Of a DNA stretch of 64,000 nt, positions 8,543-21,009 are shown one piece after another. Source of the stretch: Streptomyces olindensis (lineage in GTDB: Bacteria > Actinomycetota > Actinomycetes > Streptomycetales > Streptomycetaceae); assembly GCA_000696115.1 (NCBI GenBank), contig JJOH01000011.1, positions 62,001 to 126,000 of the forward strand. Reading direction: 5' to 3'. The notes beneath the pieces are model-generated. The model saw only the letters and a list, made by a program, of their open reading frames with translations. It was not told where the DNA came from and searched no databases. Numbering within the stretch: the stretch's first letter is position 1; each line of letters starts with the position of its first letter. The translations under genes were made by a program, and so were the position numbers.

Positions 8543-9580
8543 GTGGACGAGCTCGGTTCCGCTGCCCCTGCGGGTGCAGGCGGGGTGACTCCGCGTCCCC
8601 GGCTGGAGGATGTCGCCGCACGCGTCGGCCTGTCCACAGCGTCGGTGTCACTGGTGCTGCGCGGTGTGCCGGGCCCCAGTGAGCGCACCCGGCAGCGGGT
8701 TCTGAAGGCGGCCGCCGAACTCGGCTACCGCCCGGATCGCACGGCCAGTGCCCTGGCCAGCAAGCGCAGCCGGCTGCTCGGCGTGATGATCGATGTCCAC
8801 AGCGCCTTCCAGGCCGAACTCGTCGAGCATCTGCATACGGCGGCGGAGGAGGTCGGCTACGACCTCGTCCTGAGCACTCAGACCCGGACCCGCGACGAGA
8901 GCACCGCCGTCGAGACCCTCCTGGCCTTCCGCTGCGAGGCGCTGATCCTGATCGGCCCGGTGGCTCCCGCCTCCGTCCTCGCCGACCTCGACCGCCAGGC
9001 GCCCGTCGTCTCGCTGGGCCGCCGTATCACCGGAGCCGCCCTCGACGTCGTACGCAGCGCCGACGACGACGGTGTAGGCCAGATCGTCGACCATCTGGTG
9101 AGCCTCGGACACCGCGCGATCGTCTACGTCGACGGCGGCAAGGGAGTCATCGCCACCGACCGTCGCCGCGGCTACCGGGCCGCCATGCGCCGCCACGGCC
9201 TCGACGGGCAGATCAGAATCCTCCACGGGGACCTCACCGAGGAATCCGGTGACAAGGTCGGCCGGCAGCTGCTCGACGACGGCGATCTGCCGACCGCTGT
9301 CGTGACGTTCAACGACCGCAGTGCCATCGGCATGCTCACCGCCCTGCGGGGGGCCGAGGTCGACGTCCCCGGCGATGTCTCCGTCGTCGGCTATGACGAC
9401 GACACCCTCTCCCGGCTGGCCTGCTTCGACCTGACCACGGTCAGCCAGGAGGCCGAGGAACAGGCCCGTCAGGCCGTCCTGGCCGTCGTCGAACGCCTCG
9501 ATCAGGGCCGCACCGAGCCCCGCGAGATCGTCCTCGCCCCCTCCCTCGTCGTGCGCGGAACCACCGCACCGCCACGCTGA
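8543..9580 (+). CDS. LacI family transcriptional regulator (regulator 2), probable inositol repressor
   Basis: 345 residues. The helix-turn-helix PRPRLEDVAARVGLSTASVS (about residues 17-36) is followed by LGYRPDRTASALASKRSRLLG and a sugar-binding effector domain ending YDDDTLSRLACFDLTTVSQE. The GTG at 8543 follows GGGAGG by 4 bases. It is clearly a paralogue of the 3357 gene. Its position between two promoters that carry TTAAAGCGCTTTAA-class sites, and a third such site at the iolC promoter, make it the likely regulator of inositol uptake and breakdown (inference). Confidence 0.9.
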   Translation: MDELGSAAPAGAGGVTPRPRLEDVAARVGLSTASVSLVLRGVPGPSERTRQRVLKAAAELGYRPDRTASALASKRSRLLGVMIDVHSAFQAELVEHLHTAAEEVGYDLVLSTQTRTRDESTAVETLLAFRCEALILIGPVAPASVLADLDRQAPVVSLGRRITGAALDVVRSADDDGVGQIVDHLVSLGHRAIVYVDGGKGVIATDRRRGYRAAMRRHGLDGQIRILHGDLTEESGDKVGRQLLDDGDLPTAVVTFNDRSAIGMLTALRGAEVDVPGDVSVVGYDDDTLSRLACFDLTTVSQEAEEQARQAVLAVVERLDQGRTEPREIVLAPSLVVRGTTAPPR

Positions 9581-10024
9581 CCCGGCCGAACCGCACTGTG
9601 TGAGCTGGCCGCGGTGCACCCGGGCGACCGCGGGGCACGCCTGCACGGGCGGGCACATGCATGGCTGATGCAGCTTTTCATGGGCGAATAACGGGACAGT
9701 GTGCATTTGTGAGCGGAGTCTTGACACCTCCGTGAAACACAAGCATGCTCTGGCCACCCCCTTAAAGCGATTTAAAAGATCGCGGAACATTCATCACCAC
9801 TCAGTCCGGCGTCGCCGTGATCAGTGCCGGGGCATCCCCTGCGGCGAGCCGCCCGTACATCGCCGACACCCGGCGCCCCACCGAAGCGAAACAACCGCCG
9901 CAGTGAACGTACCGACCGTCCCGCGCACTACGTGCGACTCGGTGCGCACCCACCGCCCCACTCCGAGCTACGCCCGGCCCGCTCACGCACCCGCCCGGCA
10001 TCACACGAAGGAGCACCCCAGCAC
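9581..10024. other. Leader region before the ABC importer
   Basis: 444 bases with no convincing gene. It holds a promoter candidate TTGACA (9721-9726) with CATGCT 17 bases on, the operator at 9762-9775, and an AAGGAG at 10008-10013 before the binding-protein ATG. The untranslated leader would be roughly 260 bases long; I see no known riboswitch fold in it. Confidence 0.5.
9762..9775. promoter_or_regulatory. LacI-type operator, class 2 (site B)
   Basis: TTAAAGCGATTTAA, one mismatch from the 8461 palindrome, just downstream of the TTGACA/CATGCT promoter candidate and upstream of the importer genes. It suggests repression of uptake by regulator 2. Confidence 0.7.
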
Positions 10025-11110
10025 ATGGAACGCACACAGACCCGGCGGCCGACCGGCCGTCGCCTCTCCAGAAGGGGCCTGACCGCGGTGAGCCTGCTCG
10101 CCCTGACGGCCACCGCGCTGACCGGGTGCGCCAGCGGCAAGGCCACCGGCGACGGGGGCGAGGCCACGGCCAGCGCCGGCGGCGGTACGACGTCCACCGC
10201 GAAGACCGGCAAGGTGTCCATCGTCGTCATCGGCGGCAAGTCCGACGACCCGTTCTTCTCCACGGTCAAGCGCGGCGTCGAGGACGCGACGAAGCTGGTC
10301 AAGGCCGGCGGCGGCAAGGTCACCTATCTCGGCCCGGCCACCTACGACAACCTGGGCCCGGACGTCGCCAAGCTCACGCAGACCGCGATATCGCAGAACC
10401 CGTCGGCAATCTTGGTGCCGGACTGGGTGCCCGAGAACCAGGACTCGGCGATCAAGCAGGCCATCGCCAAGGGCATCACGGTGTTCATCTACAACTCCGG
10501 TGGCATCGACGCGGCCAAGAAGGTCGGCGCCGTGAAGTACATCGGGTCGGACGACTACGAGGCGGGCAAGGCGGGCGGCGCCAAGTTCGCGGAGGAGGGC
10601 GTCAAGAACATCCTGTGTGTCAACACCGTGCCCGGCTCCGCCAACCAGGAGGCCCGCTGCAAGGGCATCAAGGACGGCGCCACCAGCGGGGGCTCGTCCT
10701 CCAAGCAACTTCCGCTGCCCTCCTCCAACTTCGGAAACCCGTCCGCCGTCACCCAGGCGATCAAGGGCGCGCTGCTCAAGGACAGCAGCATCGACGCCGT
10801 GGTCACGATCGGCGTCGGCGACGCGGACAGCGCGGCCGCCGCGATCAAGCAGGCGAACGCCGGTGACAAGGTCAAGCTGGGCACCTTCGACCTCTCGGAA
10901 AGCCAGCTGACCCGGATCAAGAACGGCGAGCAGATGTTCGCCATCGACCAGCAGCCCTACCTGCAGGGCTTCTACGTCGTGTCGATGGCCAACCAGTACC
11001 TCTCCTACGGCGTGCTCCCGCCGCAGAACCCGATCCTGACCGGCCCGCTGCTGGTCACCAAGGACAACGTCGACAAGGCGATCGCCGGCGCCAAGGCCGG
11101 GGTGCGCTGA
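10025..11110 (+). CDS. Sugar/inositol ABC transporter substrate-binding lipoprotein
   Basis: 361 residues. An Arg-rich N-terminus, a hydrophobic stretch and the lipobox LTGCAS (Cys near residue 37) mark an exported lipoprotein. A Ser/Thr/Gly linker and an RbsB-type type I binding fold follow (VIGGKSDDPFFSTVKRGVE, ILVPDWVPENQDS, VVTIGVGDADSAAAAI). I start at the ATG at 10025 because it gives a proper signal peptide; the longer frame upstream does not. It is the first gene of the importer operon, and the class 2 operator upstream ties it to inositol or a related polyol. Confidence 0.88.
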   Translation: MERTQTRRPTGRRLSRRGLTAVSLLALTATALTGCASGKATGDGGEATASAGGGTTSTAKTGKVSIVVIGGKSDDPFFSTVKRGVEDATKLVKAGGGKVTYLGPATYDNLGPDVAKLTQTAISQNPSAILVPDWVPENQDSAIKQAIAKGITVFIYNSGGIDAAKKVGAVKYIGSDDYEAGKAGGAKFAEEGVKNILCVNTVPGSANQEARCKGIKDGATSGGSSSKQLPLPSSNFGNPSAVTQAIKGALLKDSSIDAVVTIGVGDADSAAAAIKQANAGDKVKLGTFDLSESQLTRIKNGEQMFAIDQQPYLQGFYVVSMANQYLSYGVLPPQNPILTGPLLVTKDNVDKAIAGAKAGVR

Positions 11111-11120
11111 CCCACCGACC

Positions 11121-11150
11121 GGTGCCGGGCCTCTCCCCGGGCCCGGCGCC
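11121..11150 (+). terminator. Intercistronic hairpin after the binding-protein gene
   Basis: An 11-base stem (GGTGCCGGGCC pairing with GGCCCGGCGCC, one G-U pair) closes an 8-base loop in the 100-base gap between binding protein and permease. It probably protects or partly terminates the upstream message so that binding protein outnumbers permease. Confidence 0.55.
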
Positions 11151-11210
11151 CCCCTTCCTCCCCGTACCTGCGTCGCAGCTCAACTGGATTCCCGAAGGTG
11201 ACTTCTTCCG

Positions 11211-12271
11211 ATGACTACCTCACTTACTGACCCGACGGCCGAGAAAGAGTCCGCTGCCGCCCCGCCGAAGCAGTCCGAGAGTGTGCTGGGGCAGTTGCGG
11301 CACCGTCCCGAGGCGGGCGCGCTCATCGGAACGATCACCGTCTTCGTCTTCTTCGCGATCTTCGGCGGAGAGAAGTTCCTCGCTCCCGCCGGCGCAGCGA
11401 GCTGGCTCAACATCGCCGCCGAACTCGGCATCATCGCCATCCCGGTCGGACTGCTGATGATTGCCGGCGAACTCGACGTGTCCGTCGGCTCGGTGCTGGC
11501 GGGCAGCTCGATGACGCTCGCCATCGTCTCCGGGCACTGGGGCGCGCCGATGATCGTCGGCATCCTGCTGGCGCTCGGCCTCGGCCTGCTGACCGGCCTC
11601 CTCAACGGCATCCTCGTCACCCGCACCAACGTGCCCTCCCTGGTCATCACGCTGGCCACACTGTCTGGCATGGCGGGTCTGACCCTGGGCCTGTCCCGTG
11701 TCACGACCGGCACCACCAGCGTCCCGATCAGCCCGGACCCGCTGTCCAAGAAGCTGTTCGGCACGCTCATCGCCGGCCAGTTCGAGGTCGCGATCTTCTG
11801 GTGGCTGGGCATCGCCGTGGCCGTCACCGTGCTGCTGCAGCTGATGAAGTACGGCAACTGGATCTTCGCGATCGGTGGTGACAAGGAGAGCGCCCGCGCC
11901 ACCGGCATCCCCGTCGACCGGGTGAAGATCGCCCTGTACATGGCCAGCGGGTTCGGCGCCGCCCTGGTCGGCGTGATCCAGACGATCCTCTACAACGGTG
12001 CCCAGGTCGCCAACGGGCAGTCCTTCGTCTTCAACTCCATCATCGCCGTGGTCGTCGGCGGTGTGCTGCTGACCGGCGGCTACGGCTCGGTCTTCGGTGT
12101 CGTCCTGGGCACGCTGACGTTCGCGATCGTCAACCAGGGCATCTACTACACCGGCTGGAACTCCGACTGGGCCAGCCTGATCCTCGGCATCCTCATCCTC
12201 GCCGCGGTGCTGATGAACAACACCTTCCGCCGCCTGGCCCTGTCCTACAAGCCCCGCACCGCGAAGAAGGC

Positions 12272-12275
<4 letters not shown>
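11211..12275 (+). CDS. ABC transporter permease, ribose/inositol type
   Basis: 354-residue membrane protein of the RbsC/BPD_transp_2 family with about 8-10 hydrophobic helices. Family marks are LLMIAGELDVSVGSVLAGSS, LLTGLLNGILVTRTNVPSLVITLATL, FAIGGDKESARATGIPVDRVK (coupling loop to the ATPase) and VVVGGVLLTGGYGSVFG. It forms the membrane channel with the 10025 binding protein and 12272 ATPase. Its stop overlaps the ATPase start by four bases. Confidence 0.92.
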
Positions 12276-13075
<800 letters not shown>

Positions 13076-13093
13076 CAACGCGACCACGACCGG

Positions 13094-13128
13094 AGAGCCG
13101 CCCAGGGTTGAGTGCCCTGGGCGGCTCT
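13094..13128 (+). terminator. Rho-independent-type hairpin after the importer operon
   Basis: A perfect 14-base stem (AGAGCCGCCCAGGG and its complement) around a 7-base loop, 18 bases after the ATPase stop. There is no long T-run, which is usual in this group. Confidence 0.8.
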
Positions 13129-13304
13129 GTCGCGCGTGCATTGGGGTTCGGGTTCGCCACCAAGGGGCCCTTCCGTGCGCCAGCAGGCGGCGTGGAGGTG
13201 ATCCATCAGGGCTCGGAGCCCACCGAGGCAGGTGTTCTCAGCGGTCAGCGATGCCCCACCGGACGGCGACTTGCGTCGAGCGAGGAAGCTCGTGTGCCGG
13301 GTTC

Positions 13305-13356
13305 TCAGCGCTGCTCAGGCCTCCGTGCGCCGTTGAGGAAGATCGCCACGGCCGCG
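13305..13356 (-). pseudogene. TetR C-terminal fragment
   Basis: Minus-strand reading gives AVAIFLNGARRPEQR then a stop, the C-terminus seen in the intact TetR at 48014 (AVAIFLNGARRPERP). Thirty-five bases (13318-13352) match that gene exactly in inverted orientation. The rest of the gene is missing, cut at about 13356. Confidence 0.6.
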
Positions 13357-13387
13357 CAACGGCGGCAGCGCCCTAGGGAACAGTTTG

Positions 13388-14037
13388 TCCGCACTCTCCG
13401 GCCACAACTGGGCGGACGGCTGGATGCCCTCGTTCACTCCACCGGGGTGGTCAACACCAAGCGGGTCGTGAGCGCCGATGGCCTGGAAGAGAGCTGGGCT
13501 TCGCAGTTCTTGGGCCGTTACCTTCTCACCGAGGCTTTCACGCCCGAGCTCTCGAACGCTGATGACGGCCGGGTTGTCTTCGTCAGCGCGCAGGCACCAA
13601 AGAATCCGCGCCTTTTCGAGAACGACCCGTCTCTTGAGGAGAATTTCACGGTCATGCGTGCGACCGGACAGAATCAGTCCGCCTGCGTGCTGTACGAGCA
13701 GATGTATGCGGCGGAACACCCGAATGGGCCAGCCATCAACGGCGCGACTGCGGGTCTGGTCAGGGACACCGGTATCACCCGCTCGATGTCAGGTCTTGCC
13801 AAGGCGATCACCGGCGTATTGTTTCCCGTCATCGGGATTACGGCCGAGCAGTCGGCAATGAATGTGGTGGCGCTTGCCGGTGACCCGGCGCTCAAGGGAG
13901 TCACGGGGTTTTAATTTTCCAAGCCTCAGAACCTCGAAAAGCGGCAGAAGCTGGCCTTCGGCGATGAGCACGTGGCGTCTTTACGTCGCGTGCTTGCCCA
14001 TCATGCGGCGGTCAGAAGCGCGTTGCTCACGGCTTGA
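13388..14037 (+). pseudogene. SDR oxidoreductase remnant, 5' truncated with internal stop
   Basis: The open frame reads GGRLDALVHSTGVV, then a VVFVS segment and GVTGF: the later two thirds of an SDR lacking the N-terminal cofactor motif. A TAA at 13912-13914 interrupts it; the same frame continues for 41 codons (KPQNLEKRQKLAFGDEHVAS) to a TGA at 14037, consistent with a nonsense mutation near the C-terminus. No start codon with a credible ribosome site is present. The 5' end abuts the TetR fragment on the other strand. Confidence 0.65.
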
Positions 14038-14179
14038 CCCGTGACGGAGCACAACGGCGCTCATGACTGCCGAACATCCGCAGCAGGTCAAAGGACCTCG
14101 GCCGCCCACTCCAAGAGCAGGCGGCCGGGGTCCGTTTGTCGTTGTCAGGCACGAGCCATGGAGGAGCCGAGGGTGGCCT

Positions 14180-15196
14180 TCACGCGGTGCCGCCGTAGAA
14201 GGCGGGGCGGGGCTTCATGTCCGTGGCGACGATGCCGCCCGACTTCCGTGCCTCGACGGTGGCGTTGGAGATGACAGTCGCGGCGTAGCCGTCCCAGGCG
14301 GACGGGCCGGTGGGGGCGGCACCCGTGGCGACAGCGGTGATCCACTCGCGGAACTCGGTGTCGAAGGCGTCCACGAAGCGGCCCACCCAGTCGGTGAGGA
14401 CTTCGGTGCTGTGCTGGCCGGCGGTGCGGACGCCAACGGCGGCCGGGTCGGGCAGGCGTACGAGGCCTTCCTCGCCGACGGTCTCGCACTGGATGTCGTA
14501 GCCGTACTGGCAGTTGACGAAGACCTCAAGATCGATGCGGACGCCCTTCGCGGTCTCGAAGAGCATGATCTGCGGATCCTTCAGGTGCTCAAACCGCTTA
14601 CTCGTGGAACGCGGCAGGACCACCTGGGCGGAGACGATCTCGTCGTCGAGCAGCCAGCGCAGTACGTCGATCTCGTGGACCGCGGAGTCGAGCGCGGCCA
14701 TGTCGGTGTGGTACGACTCGGGCACGGTCGCGTTGCGGTGGGCGCAGTGCACCACGAGTGGCTCGCCGATCCGGCCGGAGTCGATGACCTGCTTCATCTG
14801 GCGGTAGCCGGCGTCGTAGCGGCGCATGAAGCCGACCTGGACCAGACGGCGGCCGAGCGCCGTCTCCGCCTCGACGATCTTCAGGCAGTCCTCGGCGGTC
14901 GTGGCCAGAGGTTTCTCGCAGAAGACCGGCTTGCCGGCGGCTATCGCGTTCAGTACGTGCTCGGCGTGGGTGGGGCCCCAGGAGGTGACGAGCACCGCAT
15001 CCACGTCGTCCGCCGCGACCACGGCGGCCCCGTCGGGGAGGACCCGGGCGCCGACCTTGGCCGCGGCCTCCTGGGCGCGGGCGGCGTCGATGTCGGTGAC
15101 CGCGGTGACCTGGGCTCCGGTCACGGTCTCGGTCAGTCTGCGGATGTGTTCCTGGCCGATCCAGCCGGCCCCGATCACTCCTACGCGCACGGTCAT
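14180..15196 (-). CDS. iolG: Inositol 2-dehydrogenase (iol operon copy)
   Basis: 338 residues. Rossmann motif GAGWIG (9-14), EKP (94-96), and the catalytic pair expected at Asp170 and His174 in [13 protein letters not shown]. Reaction: myo-inositol plus NAD+ to 2-keto-myo-inositol plus NADH, cytosolic, the first step of inositol breakdown. It is the last gene of the iolC-iolG operon; AGGAA precedes the ATG. A second IolG-like protein is encoded at 2207-3205 under a different operator. Confidence 0.88.
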   Translation of the reverse strand: MTVRVGVIGAGWIGQEHIRRLTETVTGAQVTAVTDIDAARAQEAAAKVGARVLPDGAAVVAADDVDAVLVTSWGPTHAEHVLNAIAAGKPVFCEKPLATTAEDCLKIVEAETALGRRLVQVGFMRRYDAGYRQMKQVIDSGRIGEPLVVHCAHRNATVPESYHTDMAALDSAVHEIDVLRWLLDDEIVSAQVVLPRSTSKRFEHLKDPQIMLFETAKGVRIDLEVFVNCQYGYDIQCETVGEEGLVRLPDPAAVGVRTAGQHSTEVLTDWVGRFVDAFDTEFREWITAVATGAAPTGPSAWDGYAATVISNATVEARKSGGIVATDMKPRPAFYGGTA

Positions 15197-15265
15197 GGGT
15201 CTTTCCTATTCCTCGGAAGTGAGCGTCCTCGGCCCGTGCGGGCCAAGGGCAGGGGCAGGGGAAGG

Positions 15266-16696
15266 TCAGGAGAAGCGGGCCTTGAGTTCGTGTTCGAGGT
15301 GCTCGAGCGTGCGTCCACGCGTCTCGGGCACGTACCGCTTGACGAAGGCGACCGCGAGCAGACCCACCGCGACGAAGAGGAAGAACGTGTTGGACACGCC
15401 CACCGCGTCGACCAGGACGGGGAAGACCAGCCCGATGGAGAAGTTGGTGATCCACAGGGCGAAGGCCGCGATGCCCAGGCCGAGGCCGCGCATCTTCAGC
15501 GGGAAGATCTCGGACAGCATGAGCCAGGTCACCGGGGAGATCGCGCCCTGCTGGAAGGCGAGGAAGGTGACGGTCATGGCGAGGACCGCGTAGGCGCGGG
15601 CGTCACCGGCGGGTAGCGTCAGCGAGAACACGCCAATCAGCAACTGGGCGCCGATCGTGCCGATCTGACCGATAAGCAGCATCGGCCGCCGGTCGACGCG
15701 GCCGAGCAGCCAGATGCCGGCGAAGGTGGCGAGCACCGAGATCACGCCGTTGGCGATGTTCGCGGTGAGCGCGCTGTCGGAGGCGAAACCGGCGTCGGTG
15801 AGGATCTCGGTGCCGTAGTACATGATCGTGTTGACGCCGGTGATCTGCATGACGATCGCGATGCCGATCCCCACCAGGAACAGCCTGCGCACCCACGGCT
15901 CCCGCAGGTCGCTCCACCCGCCGAGCTTGGCCTTGTCGTCCTCGACCGCCATCGCGGTGACCTCGCTGAGCTCGGCCTCCGCCCGCTGCTGGGAACGGAC
16001 CTGCTTCAGCACGGCCAGCGCGTCCGCGTACCGGCCCTTGGAGGCGAGCCAGCGCGGGCTTTCTGGCATGACCAGCATGCCGAACCAGAGGACGACCGCG
16101 GGCAGGGTCGCGACGACCAGCATCCAGCGCCAGATGCCGCCCGACTCACCGCCGACGTCGGCGATGATCGCGTTGAAGGTGAACGCGGCCAGCTGACCGC
16201 TGACGATCATCAGCTCGTTGCGGGTGACCAGACGGCCGCGGCGCTCGGCGGGCGAGATCTCCGCCAGGTACACCGGCACGGTCACCGAGGCACCACCGAC
16301 CGCGAGACCGAGCACGAAGCGTGCCACGACCATCAGTTCGGTGTTCGGGGCCAGGGTGCAGCCGAGCGTGCCGACGAAGAACAGCACCGCGAGCAACAGG
16401 ATGTTGCGGCGCCGTCCGCGCACGTCCGAGAGCCGCCCGCCGAGCAGCGACCCGAACGCCGCGCCGAGCAACAGAGAGCTGGTGACCAGGCCCTCGGTGA
16501 ACGGGGTGAGGCCGAGGTCGTCACTCATGTACGGCAACGCGCCGTTGATGACACCGGTGTCGTAACCGAAGAGCAGTCCACCGAAGGTGGCGATGACGGT
16601 GACGACGCGCAGCCGCTTTCGGACGGGCGGCGGAGCGTCGTCGATGAGGGGGGATGGCGTGCGGGCCTGGGTCACGTCGTCGTCCTTGACGTCCAT
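15266..16696 (-). CDS. Sugar-porter family MFS transporter, probable inositol permease
   Basis: 476 residues with about 12 membrane helices and sugar-porter marks: [17 protein letters not shown] near the start, GRRR after helix 2, PESPRWL before the central loop, [16 protein letters not shown] in helix 7 and [12 protein letters not shown] at the C-terminus. Within an inositol operon it most likely imports inositol by proton symport (IolT-like). AGGAG lies 7 bases before the ATG, and the gene follows iolA by 57 bases. With the ABC importer at 10025 it gives two uptake routes. Confidence 0.85.
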   Translation of the reverse strand: MDVKDDDVTQARTPSPLIDDAPPPVRKRLRVVTVIATFGGLLFGYDTGVINGALPYMSDDLGLTPFTEGLVTSSLLLGAAFGSLLGGRLSDVRGRRRNILLLAVLFFVGTLGCTLAPNTELMVVARFVLGLAVGGASVTVPVYLAEISPAERRGRLVTRNELMIVSGQLAAFTFNAIIADVGGESGGIWRWMLVVATLPAVVLWFGMLVMPESPRWLASKGRYADALAVLKQVRSQQRAEAELSEVTAMAVEDDKAKLGGWSDLREPWVRRLFLVGIGIAIVMQITGVNTIMYYGTEILTDAGFASDSALTANIANGVISVLATFAGIWLLGRVDRRPMLLIGQIGTIGAQLLIGVFSLTLPAGDARAYAVLAMTVTFLAFQQGAISPVTWLMLSEIFPLKMRGLGLGIAAFALWITNFSIGLVFPVLVDAVGVSNTFFLFVAVGLLAVAFVKRYVPETRGRTLEHLEHELKARFS

Positions 16697-16753
16697 GGCC
16701 GGTCTCCTGTCGCTGAGGGAGGCGAGGTGCTTGTACGGGGATGAGCGCGGGAC

Positions 16754-18244
<1,491 letters not shown>

Positions 18245-18256
18245 GGTGGGATTTCC

Positions 18257-20140
18257 TTACAGGTAGTGGCGCTGGGCCTGCTTGTGGGCGGCGTAGGTCT
18301 CATACGCGCTCTGGGTGGATTCCAGGGCGGAGACCTCGCTGACGGGGACATCCCACCAGCCGTGGCCGGGCGGGTTGGGGCCGTACAGGTCGGTCTCGAC
18401 ATGGACGACGGTGGTGAGGGTGGCGGCCTTGGCCTTCTCCATCGCCGAGCGAAACTCGTCGACGCTGGTGGCGTGCAGGACGTCCGCGCCGAGGGAGGAG
18501 GCGTTGGCGGCGAGGTCGACGGGGAGGACGTCGCCGTCGAGCTGACCCGAGTCGCCGTTGCGGAAGCGGTACTTGGTGCCGAACCGCTGTGAGCCAAGCG
18601 ACTCGGAGAGGGAACCGATCGAGGCGAAGCCGTGGTTCTGGACCAGGACGATGATGACCTTCAGTCCCTCGGAGACCATGGTCACGATCTCCTGCGCCAT
18701 CATCAGATAGGAGCCGTCGCCGACGAGGACGACGACCTCGCGCGTGGGGTCGGCCATCTTGGCGCCGACGCCGGCGGCGACCTCGTAGCCCATGCAGGAG
18801 TAGGCGTACTCGACGTGGTACGCCTTCGGGTCCCTCGCGCGCCACAACTGCTGCAGGTCGCCGGGCATGGACCCGGCCGCGTTGATGACCACGGCACGGT
18901 CGTCCAGGACGTCGTTGAGGGCGCCGAGGATCTGGGTCTGGGCCGGCAGGTCGCCGGTGTTGCGGTCGGGGGCGAAGCACTCGTCCTCGATCTCCCGGGT
19001 GCGGGCGATGAGTTCACGGGTGCGGTTCCGGTACGCGGGGTCGACCTCCCACTCCGACAGCGCCCCGGCGAGGGCCTGGATGCCGAGCCGGGCGTCGGCC
19101 ACCAGCGGCTCGGCGGAATGCTTGACGGCGTCCAGGCGGGCCACGTTGAGGTTGATGAACGTGACGTCCGGGTTGCCGAACACGGTGTGGCTGGCGGTGG
19201 TGAAGTCGCTGTAGCGGGTGCCGATACCGAGCACGACATCGGCCTCGCGGGCCAGCTCGTTCGCCGCGTAGGCGCCGGTGGAGCCGACACCACCGACCGC
19301 GTAGGGGTGGTCCCACGGCACCGCGCCCTTGCCGGCGTGGGTGTCGGCGACCGGGATGCCGGTGGCTTCGGAGAAGGCGCGCAGCGCGGTCTCGGCACCG
19401 GAGTAGACGGTGCCGCCACCGGCCACGATCAGCGGCTTCCTGGCGTTGCGCAACAGCGCGACCGCCCGCTGGACGGCGGCTGCCTCCGGCACCGGGCGGC
19501 CCACATGCCAGACCCGGCGCCGGAAGAAGGAGACGGGCCAGTCATAGGCCTCGGCCTGCACGTCCTGCGGCAGCGCGAGGGTCACCGCACCGGTCTCGAC
19601 CGGGTCGGTCAGCACCCGCATCGCGGCGAGCGCGGCCGGGATGAGCTGCTCGGGACGCTGGACGCGGTCGAAGTACTTCGAGACCGCGCGGAAGGCGTCG
19701 TTGACGGTGACGTCACCGCCGCGCGTGTCCTCCAGCTGCTGGAGCACCGGGTCGGCGGCGCGAGTCGCGAACATGTCCGAGGGCAACAGTAGGACCGGGA
19801 TGCGGTTGGTAGTGGCCAGTGCCGCGCCCGTGATCATGTTGGTGGAGCCGGGGCCGGTGGAGGCGGTGCAGGCGAAGGTGGCCAGCCGGTCGCGCATCTT
19901 CGCGTAGGCGACGGAGGCGTGCACCATGCCCTGCTCGTTGCGGGCCAGGTAGTACGGCAGATCGGCCTCGCGGGTGACGGCGGCCTGGAGGAGGGCCTGG
20001 CCGATGCCTGCCACGTTGCCGTGCCCGAAGATGCCCCAGACACCGGGGATCAGCCGCTGCTCCTGGCCGTCGCGCTCGCTGTACTGGTGGGCGAGGAAGC
20101 GGACCAGGGCCTGGGCGGTGGTCAGTCGGACGGTGTTCAT
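18257..20140 (-). CDS. iolD: 3D-(3,5/4)-trihydroxycyclohexane-1,2-dione hydrolase
   Basis: 627-residue thiamine-diphosphate enzyme. The catalytic Glu is expected at residue 69 (ARNEQG) and the ThDP/Mg motif runs from GDGSY (474) to QN (501-502). It opens the cyclohexane ring to give 5-deoxy-glucuronate. The start overlaps the iolB stop by one base (TGATG), so translation is coupled. Length and order within the operon match IolD. Confidence 0.93.
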   Translation of the reverse strand: MNTVRLTTAQALVRFLAHQYSERDGQEQRLIPGVWGIFGHGNVAGIGQALLQAAVTREADLPYYLARNEQGMVHASVAYAKMRDRLATFACTASTGPGSTNMITGAALATTNRIPVLLLPSDMFATRAADPVLQQLEDTRGGDVTVNDAFRAVSKYFDRVQRPEQLIPAALAAMRVLTDPVETGAVTLALPQDVQAEAYDWPVSFFRRRVWHVGRPVPEAAAVQRAVALLRNARKPLIVAGGGTVYSGAETALRAFSEATGIPVADTHAGKGAVPWDHPYAVGGVGSTGAYAANELAREADVVLGIGTRYSDFTTASHTVFGNPDVTFINLNVARLDAVKHSAEPLVADARLGIQALAGALSEWEVDPAYRNRTRELIARTREIEDECFAPDRNTGDLPAQTQILGALNDVLDDRAVVINAAGSMPGDLQQLWRARDPKAYHVEYAYSCMGYEVAAGVGAKMADPTREVVVLVGDGSYLMMAQEIVTMVSEGLKVIIVLVQNHGFASIGSLSESLGSQRFGTKYRFRNGDSGQLDGDVLPVDLAANASSLGADVLHATSVDEFRSAMEKAKAATLTTVVHVETDLYGPNPPGHGWWDVPVSEVSALESTQSAYETYAAHKQAQRHYL

Positions 20141-21009
20141 CAGTTCTCTCCGAAGGGCAGGCGATCATCCACGTCCTGCGTGTCCCAGGTGCCGCGGACC
20201 CAGCCGTGGGCGGGGTCGTCGCAGATCAGCCAGGCGCGGTCCTGACCCGGACCGGCCATGACGTTGAGGTAGTAGAGGTCGTAGCCGGGCGCGGCGATGG
20301 AGGGGCCGTGCCAGCCGTGCGGGATCAGCACGGTGTCGCCGGAGCGGACCTCGGCGAGGACATCGATCGGCCGGTCCTCGGTGCCGTACACCCGCTGGTA
20401 GGCGAAACCGTTCTCACCGGAAACCTGGAAGTAGTAGATCTCCTCCAGCTCCGACTCCTCGCCGGGGCGCGCCTCGTCGTGCTTGTGCGGCGGGTAGGAG
20501 GACCAGTTGCCGCCGGGCGTGAGGACCTCGCACACGAGCAGCTGCTCGGCGTCGAAGGTTCCGGGCAGGCAGTAGTTGTTGACCTGCCGGGAGCAAGCAC
20601 CAGCCCCCCGCAACTCGACGGGGACATCCTCCTTGCGCCCGTACCGAGCCGGTTGACCTCCCTGCTCGGTACGGGCGGAGGGCAGCGCGAATCGACCTCC
20701 CGATGCGCTGCTGATCAGTGCCTCCGACTCGCGCGGGACATACGCGAAGTCGGTGACGGAGGCGAACACGTCTGCCCGGCCGGCGAGTTCGAAGGCCCTG
20801 CCGTCCGTGGTGACGGTGCAGGAGCCCGTCAGCGGCAGAACCAGGAACTCCGAGTCACCGGTGGACAGGGCGTGCGCCTCACCCGGGCCCAGGGTCAGGA
20901 TCCTGAGCCCGGAGTATCCCCAGCCCGCCGACTCCGGCGTGACCAGGAGGTCGTATGGACCGTCGGCCGAAGTCCCGGCCTTGAGGTGGTACTTGCTCGT
21001 GTCGCTCAC
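20140..21009 (-). CDS. iolB: 5-deoxy-glucuronate isomerase
   Basis: 289-residue double-cupin protein. Cupin metal ligands are likely in PPHKHDEARPGEESELEE (two His and Glu) and in the later HGWHGPS. It converts 5-deoxy-glucuronate to 2-deoxy-5-keto-gluconate. The GTG start overlaps the aldolase stop (GTGA). Neighbouring iolC and iolD confirm the role. Confidence 0.92.
   Translation of the reverse strand: MSDTSKYHLKAGTSADGPYDLLVTPESAGWGYSGLRILTLGPGEAHALSTGDSEFLVLPLTGSCTVTTDGRAFELAGRADVFASVTDFAYVPRESEALISSASGGRFALPSARTEQGGQPARYGRKEDVPVELRGAGACSRQVNNYCLPGTFDAEQLLVCEVLTPGGNWSSYPPHKHDEARPGEESELEEIYYFQVSGENGFAYQRVYGTEDRPIDVLAEVRSGDTVLIPHGWHGPSIAAPGYDLYYLNVMAGPGQDRAWLICDDPAHGWVRGTWDTQDVDDRLPFGEN

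Noticed and set aside
9824..10024. Longer N-terminus for the binding protein
   Set aside because: The extension is Arg/Pro-rich and would bury the signal peptide and lipobox that start properly at 10025.
13129..13304. Possible insertion-sequence end near the TetR fragment
   Set aside because: No terminal inverted repeat, target duplication or transposase frame could be seen; simple deletion explains the junction.
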